Source: Methylophilus aquaticus
GTDB taxonomy: Bacteria; Pseudomonadota; Gammaproteobacteria; Burkholderiales; Methylophilaceae
Reading direction: 5' to 3'
Assembly (NCBI RefSeq): GCF_030769565.1
Contig: NZ_JAVCAP010000012.1
Span: 60,872-124,871 of the forward strand
Length of the DNA: 64,000 bases
In this document: piece after piece, positions 47,755-56,469 of the stretch
Position numbering within the stretch: the first letter of the stretch is position 1
Layout: each line of letters starts with the position of its first letter
Program-made: the position numbers and the translations under genes
Notes under the pieces: model-generated
Database searches by the model: none
Seen by the model: only the letters and a program-made list of their open reading frames with translations
Told to the model about the DNA's origin: nothing

Positions 47755-48018
47755 TCAGCTACTTTTCAACTGCCGCATAAACGCCTCAAAGCGCTCATCA
47801 CTGTTATCCAGACCTTGCAGATTTCTGACAGACTCCTGCAAGGTCTGGCTTAACAAAGCCAGCGCATCCTCATCCAGTCGCAAACTCATCACACCGATTT
47901 CGAGTTCAATTGTACGATGCGTCTCGCAAAAGTGAACTCGAAAGCCGGAATGCCCTGATAACAGAATTCTTTTACATCCGCCACGATCACGCATCAAAAC
48001 TCCTTGCAGAACAGGCAT
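47755..48018 (-). CDS. Small protein of Fur-box operon (gene 3)
   Basis: 87 residues, no known domain. The core CETHRTIELEIGVMSLRLDEDALALLSQTLQES shows a beta strand, a turn and an amphipathic helix resembling the core of gene 1 (VEVEVGGTTLKFEASSFILMNEML). Two Cys residues precede it. Possibly a paralogue of gene 1 that arose by duplication. Last of three co-oriented genes, 24 bp after gene 2. Function unknown. Confidence 0.7.
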   Translation of the reverse strand: MPVLQGVLMRDRGGCKRILLSGHSGFRVHFCETHRTIELEIGVMSLRLDEDALALLSQTLQESVRNLQGLDNSDERFEAFMRQLKSS

Positions 48019-48042
48019 ACACAGTTTCCAGGATATTTTTAT

Positions 48043-48321
48043 TCAGATACACTTGCCCACCCCTGCTGCTTGCTCGTGTTCATTAACCAGCAATGTCCAT
48101 TGCACACACATGCGCCGGGACACGCTGCAAATCAATTCTGACTCTGCATATTCAGGCAGGGTCAGCGTTTCGGACAGCCGCAAAGCCATTTTCGCCAAAT
48201 CCATTGTAGGTTTTTTTATGTAAAGTGTTGCTACATACAGCAACGAGGCCATCACTGACTCCGCATCAGGCAAAGCAGGGTCTTTAATTATCGCGTTCAT
48301 ATTCACTTCTATTGCATTCAT
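48043..48321 (-). CDS. Small helical protein of Fur-box operon (gene 2)
   Basis: 92 residues from the second ATG (48321); the first, at 48324, is too close to the GAGGTG site. Mostly helical: ESVMASLLYVATLYIKKPTMDLAKMALRLSETL, a pattern of hydrophobic faces. Two Cys residues (ICSVSRRMC) near the C-terminus. No family recognised. Eleven bases separate it from gene 1; gene 3 follows after 24 bp. Confidence 0.7.
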   Translation of the reverse strand: MNAIEVNMNAIIKDPALPDAESVMASLLYVATLYIKKPTMDLAKMALRLSETLTLPEYAESELICSVSRRMCVQWTLLVNEHEQAAGVGKCI

Positions 48322-48331
48322 CATTCACCTC

Positions 48332-48541
48332 TCAAGCTACCCACTCAATATCGGTTTGCATCACAATTTTCGCAGCTGCTTTTCGTAACATCTCGTTCAT
48401 CAAAATAAAGCTGCTGGCCTCAAACTTTAAAGTCGTACCACCGACTTCCACTTCAACCATGTCGGAAGATTTGTGATAAAGCACCTTGCACACCGTTTGA
48501 CCGGCCAACAGGGTTTGTCCGACCACTTTCTGATGTCTCAT
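48332..48541 (-). CDS. Small protein of Fur-box operon (gene 1)
   Basis: 69 residues from the ATG at 48541, with AGGAG seven to eight bases upstream. One Cys (VCKVLYH). The core DMVEVEVGGTTLKFEASSFILMNEMLRKAA is a strand-turn-helix shared with gene 3. No domain recognised. It is the first gene behind the Fur-box promoter, so iron starvation should raise its expression. Confidence 0.72.
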   Translation of the reverse strand: MRHQKVVGQTLLAGQTVCKVLYHKSSDMVEVEVGGTTLKFEASSFILMNEMLRKAAAKIVMQTDIEWVA

Positions 48542-48570
48542 CAGTGTTCTCCTAATCTTGTTGAGATTAA

Positions 48571-48603
48571 TTAAATGATAATCATTCTCATTAAAATGGT
48601 CAA
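48571..48603 (-). promoter_or_regulatory. Sigma-70 promoter overlapping a Fur box
   Basis: Minus strand TTGACC (48603-48598), 17-bp spacer, TATCAT (48580-48575). TTAAATGATAATCATTCTC at 48571-48589 matches 15 of 19 positions of the Fur consensus GATAATGATAATCATTATC and covers the -10. A Fur-iron complex here would block transcription. The further stretch 48604-48955 has no gene I can support, only short hairpins. Confidence 0.8.
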
Positions 48604-48955
48604 GGTTTTATTTTGTATTCCTGTTGTAAATGGGTAATCAACAAACAGATATCCAGTGTTGACTGGAGATAAAATGGAAGATCAAAAGACTTTCGCGCGC
48701 AAAGCTGCTTGACCAGAAAACGCGCACACTGGTCATTATGGCACTGACAGTGCATTCAGTTTCCAAGGTGGTCGCCAGTGCGAGAATCAAGTTTTTTTAT
48801 ATTGTTGTGATTAAAGCCGATGAATCAGCCTTTGTGCAGACGTCTCCTCAAAATAGAAGAGACCCCGATTCTGATCGACGCTCAGAGCGATACAAGTCTG
48901 GCACAAGCAACGCACACCCTTTAACGCTCTTGTTGCTTTTGCTTTTTAGTCATCT

Positions 48956-49561
48956 CTATTTAAAAAGGGTCAGCGCGAATGCCAGCATCGCAGTGAGTTC
49001 TGCTTCACTTGCGCCCGTAGAGGCCTGCACCGATATCCCCTGGTGTAGCGTCAATGCCAGTTTTGCTAGCACTTTAGCATCAGCCTCTGCCGGCAAATCA
49101 TGCTCGGCTTTGGCGCGTTCAAAGCGCTCATACAAACGCTGTTCTATCTCTCGGCGTATGCCCGCAAGTAGCGCCTGTATGGTTTTACCCTCCGGGCTAC
49201 AGCTTAATGCACCCTGAATGACCAGGCAGCCGTTGGGTGCTTGCGGAGAGGTCAGATTGCGCACGGCGGTGGTCAACAGACTGCGCACCACGGCTTCAGC
49301 CGTTGGCTGATTGAGTGACTGTATGACAAAAGCAGCCGGGCCATTGATGTAGCGTGCAATAACTTTTTCAAACAAGGCCTCTTTACTGCCAAAGGCAGCG
49401 TAAATACTCGTTTTATTCATCTGCATGGCCTCCATCAGCGTACTCATGGAAGTACCTTCATAGCCATACCGCCAGAATGCATACATGGCTTGATCTAATG
49501 CTGTATCGTAATCAAATGCAGCCGGACGGCCACGTTTTTTGCGCATTTCAATCTCTGTCAT
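48956..49561 (-). CDS. TetR-family repressor
   Basis: 201 residues from the ATG at 49561, with GAGGG eight bases upstream. The N-terminal HTH (about 15-60) has RGRPAAFDYDTALDQAMYAFWRYGYEGTSMSTLMEAM and NKTSIYAAFGSKEALFEKVI. The C-terminal ligand domain has GCLVIQGAL. It diverges from an SDR gene with two matching operators between them, so it most likely represses that gene and itself until an unknown, probably carbonyl or electrophile, ligand binds. Confidence 0.9.
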   Translation of the reverse strand: MTEIEMRKKRGRPAAFDYDTALDQAMYAFWRYGYEGTSMSTLMEAMQMNKTSIYAAFGSKEALFEKVIARYINGPAAFVIQSLNQPTAEAVVRSLLTTAVRNLTSPQAPNGCLVIQGALSCSPEGKTIQALLAGIRREIEQRLYERFERAKAEHDLPAEADAKVLAKLALTLHQGISVQASTGASEAELTAMLAFALTLFK

Positions 49562-49593
49562 TGATGAGTCCCTCATTCATTTTTTTAAATATT

Positions 49594-49607
49594 ATACCAC
49601 TTGGTAA
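49594..49607. promoter_or_regulatory. TetR operator 1 (ATACC-ACTT-GGTAA)
   Basis: Inverted repeat TACC/GGTA with 4-bp spacer, upstream of the -35 of the SDR promoter and in front of the tetR start. Its twin lies 55 bp away, centre to centre. Confidence 0.7.
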
Positions 49608-49615
49608 GAAATATG

Positions 49616-49644
49616 TTGACACTCCTTAAAGAGGGCCCTATTAT
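49616..49644 (+). promoter_or_regulatory. Sigma-70 promoter of the SDR gene
   Basis: TTGACA (49616-49621), 17-bp spacer, TATTAT (49639-49644): near-consensus, so strong unless repressed. Confidence 0.8.
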
Positions 49645-49648
49645 TTAA

Positions 49649-49662
49649 ATACCAATCGGTAA
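49649..49662. promoter_or_regulatory. TetR operator 2 (ATACC-AATC-GGTAA)
   Basis: Second copy of the inverted repeat, starting 5 bp after the -10, covering the transcription start. A repressor bound here would block initiation. Confidence 0.75.
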
Positions 49663-49682
49663 ATAAATAATAGGAGACAAAA

Positions 49683-50423
49683 ATGAATTCTCGTCAACGT
49701 ATTGCTTTTATTACAGGTGCGAATCGCGGCATAGGATTTGAAACCGCAAAACATTTGGGGGAGGCAGGCATTAAAGTCGTGATTGGCGCCCGTGATGCGA
49801 GCAAAGGTGCGCAGGCAGTACAGCAATTGATTCAAAACGGTGTGGATGCAGAGTACCTGCATTATGATGCCAGCCAGCCCCACTCAGCCACTGCAGTTGC
49901 GCAGGCGATTGAAGCACGCTTTGGCCAGTTGGACATCCTGATTAATAATGCCGGCATATTAAAAGAGGATCTGATCGGTCAAAATAATGCCATCAGCATA
50001 AAACAGGAAGTGTTGAAGTCGACATTCGAAGCTAACTTTTTTGCAGTGGTGGCACTCACACAGGCGTTGCTGCCACTGTTACAGCGCTCACCGGCAGGTC
50101 GCATTGTCAATCTGACCAGCATTCTGGGGTCACAAACGCTGCACAGCACACCTAACTCACCGATTGAAGCTGCTAAAGGCCTGGCCTATAACGCCTCTAA
50201 AAGTGCCTTGAACATGTTTACAATTCATTTGGCGCATGTCTTGAAAGACAGCGCAATTAAGGTCAACTCTGCACATCCAGGCTGGGTCAAAACCGAGCTG
50301 GGTGGTCCACATGCGCCGATGGAAATCAGCGATAGCTGGAAGACTTCAGTCAGGCTGGCTACGCTGGATGAAACCGGACCTACAGGTGGATTTTTTCATG
50401 AAGCTGATGCATTGCCATGGTAA
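49683..50423 (+). CDS. Short-chain dehydrogenase/reductase
   Basis: 246 residues, classical SDR fold. Cofactor motif TGANRGIG (about residues 11-18), NNAG (IDILINNAGIL), catalytic Ser/Tyr/Lys with YNASKSAL, and HPGWVKTELGG after. It resembles carbonyl-reductase-type SDRs using NADPH. Single gene, strong AGGAG site, controlled by the divergent TetR. A DUF2798 gene follows 36 bp downstream. Confidence 0.9.
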   Translation: MNSRQRIAFITGANRGIGFETAKHLGEAGIKVVIGARDASKGAQAVQQLIQNGVDAEYLHYDASQPHSATAVAQAIEARFGQLDILINNAGILKEDLIGQNNAISIKQEVLKSTFEANFFAVVALTQALLPLLQRSPAGRIVNLTSILGSQTLHSTPNSPIEAAKGLAYNASKSALNMFTIHLAHVLKDSAIKVNSAHPGWVKTELGGPHAPMEISDSWKTSVRLATLDETGPTGGFFHEADALPW

Positions 50424-50459
50424 AGCATACTCACAAGCTTTAGCCAACACACCGATACC

Positions 50460-50687
50460 ATGCACCTGCGCATACTCAAAAAGGGATTGTTTGCAGCACT
50501 GATGTCGCTGGTGACAGTAAACATTGTCTGCCTGGCAATATTGTTGAATAACCACGTTGCCAGCAGTCAGTTTTTTGACAAGTGGTTACACAGCCTCCTG
50601 ATTGCCTGGCCTACCGCGTTTGTCTGTATTTTGCTCATTGCCCCTTTGCTTTTGCGATGGCTGGATACCGTGATTCCTGAACAGTAA
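50460..50687 (+). CDS. DUF2798 small membrane protein
   Basis: 75 residues, two membrane helices (FAALMSLVTVNIVCLAILLNN; LLIAWPTAFVCILLIAPLLL), with the DUF2798 layout KxxFAxxMS...WPTAF. Function unknown. Close behind the SDR gene and probably in the same transcript. A second DUF2798 gene occurs at 59735. Confidence 0.8.
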   Translation: MHLRILKKGLFAALMSLVTVNIVCLAILLNNHVASSQFFDKWLHSLLIAWPTAFVCILLIAPLLLRWLDTVIPEQ

Positions 50688-50757
50688 GGGCTTGCACCCA
50701 GCGCACAGATATATCGCTATTCAGACCGGCAACATCCTTAACCCGGCGTTAAGTGTT

Positions 50758-53700
50758 TTAACTTTCGGGATATCTGGACCGCAGAAAAACGGTAGCATCG
50801 ACACTGGATAACGGCCTGCTTAACAAATACCCTTGCATTTCATCACAGCCATGTGATTGCAGAAAGTCTTGTTGCGAGGGGGTTTCAACCCCCTCGGCAA
50901 TGGTCTTGAGGCCCAAACTACGGGCAAGATGGATGATGGCAATCACAATCGCCTTATCCTCTTCATCCGTACTGATATCGCGCACAAATGACTGGTCAAT
51001 TTTGAGTTTGTATACTTTAAATTTCTTCAGATAACTGAGTGATGAATATCCCGTTCCGAAATCATCAATCGATAATCGCACCCCAAGCTGATCCAGTGCG
51101 TCCATCATGGTCATCGCCCCCACAGGATCCTCAAGTGCCACACCTTCGGTCAGTTCAAGCTCGAGAAACGCAGGCGACAGGGCATGCTTTTCAAGGACCT
51201 TTGCCACCAGCACGGGCAGTTCCGGATTACGAAACTGAATACTGGACAGATTGACCGCCACCCGCATATTCTCGAAACCCTCAGCATGCCAACACTGAAT
51301 TTGTTGAACCGCTTGTTCCAGCACCCAACCACCAATCGACATAATCAGCCCACTCGACTCAGCCAAGGGGATAAACTCAGCAGGTGAAATGGGGCCAAGT
51401 TCAGGATGCGTCCAGCGCAACAAGGCCTCAACACCGATCACTTCTTGCGTCTGCAAATCAATTTGTGGTTGATAAAAAACTGCCAGCTGCTCCAGGGTAA
51501 TAGCCTGCCGCAAGGCATTAACCAATTGCAGATTACGCGCAGACTGTATTTGCATGGTACTGCTGAAAAAGCGATAGCCATTACGACTCTCTTTTTTGGT
51601 GCGATACATCGCCACATCCGCATTACGCTGCAAGCTTTCAATATCTTCGCCATCATCCGGATAGAGGGTAATCCCGATGGATGCGCTCACAGACAACTGA
51701 TATTGCTCTATCTGTATTGGCTCATCAATGACACATAGCAAGCGCTCAACCATTTCTTTTGCCGCCTGATGATCAGCGCCATGGATAAGAAATACAAACT
51801 CATCTCCTCCCAAGCGACAAATGACGTCATCGTGCCGCAATAAAGCCTGAAAGCGCTGCGCCAACTCAATGAGCAAACTGTCGCCAAAACTGTGGCCCAG
51901 ACTGTCATTTACATCCTTAAAATGATCAAGATCGAGAAACATCAAAGCGAACTGTGTTTGAAATTGTTGTGCCCGCTGTATTTCTTTGCGGACACACTCG
52001 TTGAGATGATTACGGTTTGGCAATCCGGTCAGTGCATCGTAATTTGCAAGGTAAGTAATGCGCGCCTCCGATGCCTTACGTCTTGAAATATCACGCACAA
52101 AGGCGCTGAAGTAGTGCTCGCCGTCCCGCGCAATACTGGCAATCGTCAGCTCGACCGGAAACTCGGCCCCATCCCGTCGCAGTGCAGTAATTTCAATCAG
52201 CTTGCCAATCAAATGCGGCTCGCCGGATTGCAACAGCCGCTGCATGCCCGTAGCATGGGCCTCTCTGTGCACTGGTGGAACAATCACTTCTGCCAGATTA
52301 CGACCTAACACCTCATCACGTGTATAGCCAAAAATCCTTAATGCCGAGCCACTCCACTCCGTGATCACGCCATAAGCATCAATATTAATCACGGCATCCA
52401 GTGCGTTTTCAAGCACCTGCCTTGCATGCTCCTCATTCAAGCGTAAACTTTCACGATATTGCGCACGCTCCGACTCAATGGCAAACCGATCCAGAGCAAA
52501 ATCGATGTCTGCGGCCATTTCCAGCAGCAAATTCTGGACTTCCGAATCAAAAGCCCCGGGTTGATCCGCATACAGAGACAAGCACCCAACCACCTTGCCC
52601 GCGCAGTGAAGTGGTAGCGAGGCACAGGCTGCCCAACCAAACTGGGCGGCATGTTGATGCCACATCACGGTACGTGAATCGTTTAGAAAATCGTCCACCC
52701 AGCAAGGGTTGTCCGTAGCAATGGATAATCCGCAAGGCCCTCTTCCCGAGGCGATATCCATATTTGCCGAAATCGTTACTCGATTTAAGTAGTCAGTGCC
52801 TTCACCATAAGTAGCAACAGCCAAGATCGTTTCATTATCGGCATCCAGTTCACCAATCCAGACCATTTTGGCGTGTCCGAACACCACAATAATGCGGCAA
52901 ATTTGCTCAAACAAGGCCTGACGACTCTGGCAACGCACAATAGCCTGGTTACATTGACGCAAGGCAAGGTATAACTGCGCCTGACGCTGACTGTTTTTTC
53001 GAGCCGCATGCTCTCGCGTACGGGCACTGCCAAGCTGTTTTTGAATTTCTGCCAGCCGCCCAAGTACGCTGCCTCCCAGTCCAGACGGCACGACGATGGC
53101 CTCTTGCAAGGTGCCGTGATACAAACGAGTCGCTTCTGCATGCACCTTATCAACATCTGCACCTAATATTTGCTTTAAGCGACGCACTGTATGCAAGCAC
53201 ATATATCCGAGCAGCAGAAACAACACCATTAGCAACCACTGCAACCACACCAGGCGAAATGCAAGCTTGCTTAACGCTGCTTGCAATCGGGTTTGAAGTC
53301 TTGTCGAAAACGCATCCAGCGCCTGAAACACATCTTGCTGAACATGCTGATAGGTCGTTCCGCTTAACAATGCAATTGACGCGTTGAGAGGTGGGCCCTT
53401 AGGCTCATTGACCCGAGCCAACCTGACTGCTTGCAACTCAATAGCTCGCAATTGCTGCAAATGCATGTGCATGACGGTCAGTTGATCACGCTCGCTGAGG
53501 GTAAAGTCACCCTGTGTGGCAAGCTGTTGCCATGCGGGGGACAAACCGTCATACAACATAGCAACGGCCTCATAATGCTGTCGCACCTGTGCATCCACGG
53601 TACGCACATAATAGCGCGCCAACCTTGCCAATTCCTCAGAGCGACGATGCTCATCGCTCACCACCGTCACCACATGCACTTTAATGCGCTGAATATCTGC

Positions 53701-53808
53701 CATTTGCAACGTGACATAGACGTAGCCACCCACCGCCATACCAACCAGTGCGAGCAACACTTGCATGACCACAACCAAACGTGAGAATGACACTTCCTGT
53801 ATAGCCAT
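50758..53808 (-). CDS. Membrane GAF-PAS-GGDEF-EAL c-di-GMP protein
   Basis: 1016 residues. Two membrane helices (about 10-32 and 185-210) flank a periplasmic four-helix-like sensor with many Arg/Leu. Then a GAF domain (about 280-435), PAS (about 450-570, NIDAYGVITEWSGSALRIFGYTRDEVLG), GGDEF (about 575-740) with intact GGDEF and the RHDD inhibitory site five residues before it, and EAL (about 755-1010) with EALLRW and DDFGTGYSSL. Both domains look active. Two regulatory modules in a row suggest several inputs. Alone on its strand; the upstream stretch 53809-54110 holds no gene I can support. Confidence 0.92.
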   Translation of the reverse strand: MAIQEVSFSRLVVVMQVLLALVGMAVGGYVYVTLQMADIQRIKVHVVTVVSDEHRRSEELARLARYYVRTVDAQVRQHYEAVAMLYDGLSPAWQQLATQGDFTLSERDQLTVMHMHLQQLRAIELQAVRLARVNEPKGPPLNASIALLSGTTYQHVQQDVFQALDAFSTRLQTRLQAALSKLAFRLVWLQWLLMVLFLLLGYMCLHTVRRLKQILGADVDKVHAEATRLYHGTLQEAIVVPSGLGGSVLGRLAEIQKQLGSARTREHAARKNSQRQAQLYLALRQCNQAIVRCQSRQALFEQICRIIVVFGHAKMVWIGELDADNETILAVATYGEGTDYLNRVTISANMDIASGRGPCGLSIATDNPCWVDDFLNDSRTVMWHQHAAQFGWAACASLPLHCAGKVVGCLSLYADQPGAFDSEVQNLLLEMAADIDFALDRFAIESERAQYRESLRLNEEHARQVLENALDAVINIDAYGVITEWSGSALRIFGYTRDEVLGRNLAEVIVPPVHREAHATGMQRLLQSGEPHLIGKLIEITALRRDGAEFPVELTIASIARDGEHYFSAFVRDISRRKASEARITYLANYDALTGLPNRNHLNECVRKEIQRAQQFQTQFALMFLDLDHFKDVNDSLGHSFGDSLLIELAQRFQALLRHDDVICRLGGDEFVFLIHGADHQAAKEMVERLLCVIDEPIQIEQYQLSVSASIGITLYPDDGEDIESLQRNADVAMYRTKKESRNGYRFFSSTMQIQSARNLQLVNALRQAITLEQLAVFYQPQIDLQTQEVIGVEALLRWTHPELGPISPAEFIPLAESSGLIMSIGGWVLEQAVQQIQCWHAEGFENMRVAVNLSSIQFRNPELPVLVAKVLEKHALSPAFLELELTEGVALEDPVGAMTMMDALDQLGVRLSIDDFGTGYSSLSYLKKFKVYKLKIDQSFVRDISTDEEDKAIVIAIIHLARSLGLKTIAEGVETPSQQDFLQSHGCDEMQGYLLSRPLSSVDATVFLRSRYPES

Positions 53809-54110
53809 TTACATATCCATTTTCGCTCACAAACTAATACATGGGATGTCTGCGCAGTAGGGTTCTGCGTACCTGCAAGTATTGATTACCTGGGAACGCA
53901 GCCTAAGCGATGCCAATCTGCGGCCATACCGCTCAGCCCCATGCAAATAGCAATTCTTATCGCAAACGCTAATTTGCGCAAATAAAAATTGTGAGCACCT
54001 CATTGTTATGGTGGCATGTTGTGAAAAACACCCATATTGCAGGTTAGCATTTTTTGTTACATTGCTTATTACTTAACTGGCCCCTTAAACAAAAAGCCTC
54101 TTTATTGATC

Positions 54111-54758
54111 ATGTTCGCCCCACCCAACACCATAGTCTCGCTGCTATTACTCAGCGCCCTACTGCAAGTGGCGCAGCCAGCATGGCCAAAAAATCTGCAT
54201 GAAAAGAAAAGTAATCCATCTGCCATGCCAACGGCATTGCAATCCACAAAAGCAGAAATGACTGGGCATACAGAAGCATTACGTACTTTAATGCTGGCAC
54301 TGTATACGCAATACCCGGAGGAACTGGCCAAAAGCACACAAGTAAGCGCCAGAGAGATGACGGAATGGGTGTTTGATGGCAAAGCCAACTGGAAATTTGA
54401 TGCCATTCGCGGCCAGCAAAAAACTGAGGCGGTGTCGTTGGTATTGAACCCTGAATACATGGGTGACCACATTTTACCGTTGATAGTAGGCCTAGAAACC
54501 TTGTTGTTTGATGCCTATGGCGCAAAAAACGAGTTTGAAATACCGCCTGAACGCAATGCGCAGCGCTTACAACAAGCCAGCTGTCAGATTCAGGCATGGC
54601 AAGCACATTTCAATCATCCGGAAAATACTGGCAAGCAGATTGTCATGTTTGAACAAAAGGCCACAAGAAACATGATTGCAGACACACTGGCACAAATGAT
54701 CCAGCGACTGAATGCCTCCATCCGACAAGCCCCCCCCCTACACGACATGCACTGTTAA
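54111..54758 (+). CDS. Exported hypothetical protein
   Basis: 215 residues from the ATG at 54111. Signal peptide about 1-26 (VSLLLLSALLQVAQPAWP). The mature part is helical, with the phrases ALRTLMLALYTQYPEELAKS, GDHILPLIVGLETLLFDAYGAKNEF, and GKQIVMFEQKATRNMIADTLAQMIQRL. One Cys (ASCQIQ) and a terminal DMHC. No family recognised. Alone; no strong ribosome site seen. Confidence 0.65.
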   Translation: MFAPPNTIVSLLLLSALLQVAQPAWPKNLHEKKSNPSAMPTALQSTKAEMTGHTEALRTLMLALYTQYPEELAKSTQVSAREMTEWVFDGKANWKFDAIRGQQKTEAVSLVLNPEYMGDHILPLIVGLETLLFDAYGAKNEFEIPPERNAQRLQQASCQIQAWQAHFNHPENTGKQIVMFEQKATRNMIADTLAQMIQRLNASIRQAPPLHDMHC

Positions 54759-54829
54759 CACTTTTCTGTTAAAACATCACTGAGAAAACAGCACAGTGGG
54801 TAAAGGATGCAGTTTGCTATACTGGCAAA

Positions 54830-55090
54830 ATGCCCAAGCCTGAAAAAACACCTAACATCACGCACACACAAACCAACAATCCCTTGCATGGCGTTACTCT
54901 CGCACACATGCTGACTGAACTAGAAGCGCATTTCGGATGGCAAGGATTGTCCAGCCGCATTCCGGTCAACTGCTTCAGCCATGAACCCAGTCTTCAATCC
55001 AGTCTTAAATTTTTGCGTCGCACCCCTTGGGCAAGGGACAAGGTTGAAACCCTGTATTTACAAATGACCAGACAAAAAAACAACCGTTAA
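54830..55090 (+). CDS. VF530-family DNA-binding protein (DUF2132)
   Basis: 86 residues. The family core is NPLHGVTLAHMLTELEAHFGWQGLSSRIPVNCFSHEPSLQSSLKFLRRTPWARDKVETLYL, which matches DUF2132/VF530 closely. VF530 of Vibrio fischeri has a DNA-binding fold; the physiological role is unknown. Short basic N-terminal extension. It stands 12 bp before the convergent GGDEF gene. Confidence 0.85.
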   Translation: MPKPEKTPNITHTQTNNPLHGVTLAHMLTELEAHFGWQGLSSRIPVNCFSHEPSLQSSLKFLRRTPWARDKVETLYLQMTRQKNNR

Positions 55091-55102
55091 ACACGCATGG
55101 GG

Positions 55103-56248
55103 TTATTGCGCCCAATGCATATGCCCGGAGCCCAGCAACTTGGCCTGATACATCGCACTGTCAGCAGCGGCCAATAAGCTTTCTGGGGTATCACCTTTAT
55201 TGCAGATGGCTAAACCAATAGAAGCACCGAGGCGGCAAAACTGCTCCTGAATCATAAAAGGCTGCTCAAAGGCCGATAAACATTTATGGGCGACTTTTTC
55301 CACAGCAAGCTCACCATGCGCATTCAAGTCTGACAACAAAATAACAAACTCGTCTCCGCCGACACGTGCCAGCACATCTGCACTACGAATAGCCGTGGTT
55401 AAGCGTTGCGCCACAGAAAACAAGGCTGCGTCACCCGCATCGTGACCCAGCGTGTCGTTAATCGCTTTAAAACCATCCAAATCGATATATAACACCGCAA
55501 TTCTATTATTTTTGAGCTGATCGACTTCAAGTGCCTGCTGCATACACTGTGCCAGCATGATACGGTTAGGGAGCCCGGTTAACTGGTCATGATGTGCAAC
55601 ATGATCTAATTTTATATTTTGCAAAAGTATTTTTGCATTGGCTGCCTGCAATGAGTATATCAAATCCGCATTTTCAAAAATGATACGCTGCGAATTTCTT
55701 AAAGACTGATTGAATCGATATGCAACTGCGACCATCAACAGCAAAAAAATCGCGCTGTAAAGCGCAATAATTTTGTCGTGTGCATTGCTGGCAATAGAAA
55801 ATAAATAAATAAGAGGCAGAATAGCCGGAATGCTAAAAGCAAAAAATGCTGGGATAAACGTGGCCAGCGAGACCACCCCCCCCATGACCATCGCCTGAAT
55901 CGCAGTCACCACTAAAACGACTGTCACTGGCGGGGCATCACTGACAAAAAAACCTAGAGCCCCCCAGGCAATGCCCGATAACGCAATCGTCAAACAATAC
56001 TTTATAGCCAGGCGATAGGTGTATCCATGCTTGTTTAATTGCGACTGGCAGACTTTGGTGAAAACCACACGCAGACCAGTGATGGCATAAACCGCACATA
56101 ACCAGCCAATAAAAAGCGGGCCTTTGTGGGTGCCTATTTGTGGCATTGCCACCAAAAGACTGCCGAGTGCACTGCCTATCAATGGAATAGGAGAACTGGC
56201 GATTAACCGATGGAACAAAGCCTCATCAACACGCTTATCTAAATTCAT
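55103..56248 (-). CDS. Membrane diguanylate cyclase (GGDEF)
   Basis: 381 residues from the ATG at 56248 (MNLDKRVDEALF). A longer start at 56281 is possible; neither has a strong ribosome site. Five to six membrane helices (about 20-180) resemble an MASE-type sensor, then a GGDEF domain (about 215-375) with HDQLTGLPNRIML, VGGDEFVILLSD (intact GGDEF), and the RSAD inhibitory site five residues before it. Prediction: product-inhibited cyclase. Fifth cyclic di-GMP protein in the window. Confidence 0.88.
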   Translation of the reverse strand: MNLDKRVDEALFHRLIASSPIPLIGSALGSLLVAMPQIGTHKGPLFIGWLCAVYAITGLRVVFTKVCQSQLNKHGYTYRLAIKYCLTIALSGIAWGALGFFVSDAPPVTVVLVVTAIQAMVMGGVVSLATFIPAFFAFSIPAILPLIYLFSIASNAHDKIIALYSAIFLLLMVAVAYRFNQSLRNSQRIIFENADLIYSLQAANAKILLQNIKLDHVAHHDQLTGLPNRIMLAQCMQQALEVDQLKNNRIAVLYIDLDGFKAINDTLGHDAGDAALFSVAQRLTTAIRSADVLARVGGDEFVILLSDLNAHGELAVEKVAHKCLSAFEQPFMIQEQFCRLGASIGLAICNKGDTPESLLAAADSAMYQAKLLGSGHMHWAQ

Positions 56249-56469
56249 GGCACTCGCTTTATCTTTTATCAAGCAATGCATTATTGTTCAGTGATGCTAA
56301 TACAAGCGTTTAAAAATAACCAGAGACGAATCCATACACCTGTTAAGGCACTCAAGCAAACAGGGGCTGCGCGCGCTGAAACCGTATCCCCAGCAAAAGC
56401 CCTTCGCTGCAATCCTCCATCCGCCCCCCTGCAAGGCAAGGCCGAATGTGTAAGTCAGCGTCAGGCTTT

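Noticed and set aside
48738..49217. 159-codon plus-strand frame overlapping tetR
   Set aside because: Mostly antisense to the clear TetR gene, Ser/Ala-rich, with no ribosome site.
53809..54110. Possible riboswitch (c-di-GMP type) in a 300-bp gap near GGDEF genes
   Set aside because: No conserved GEMM core or tetraloop receptor can be recognised.
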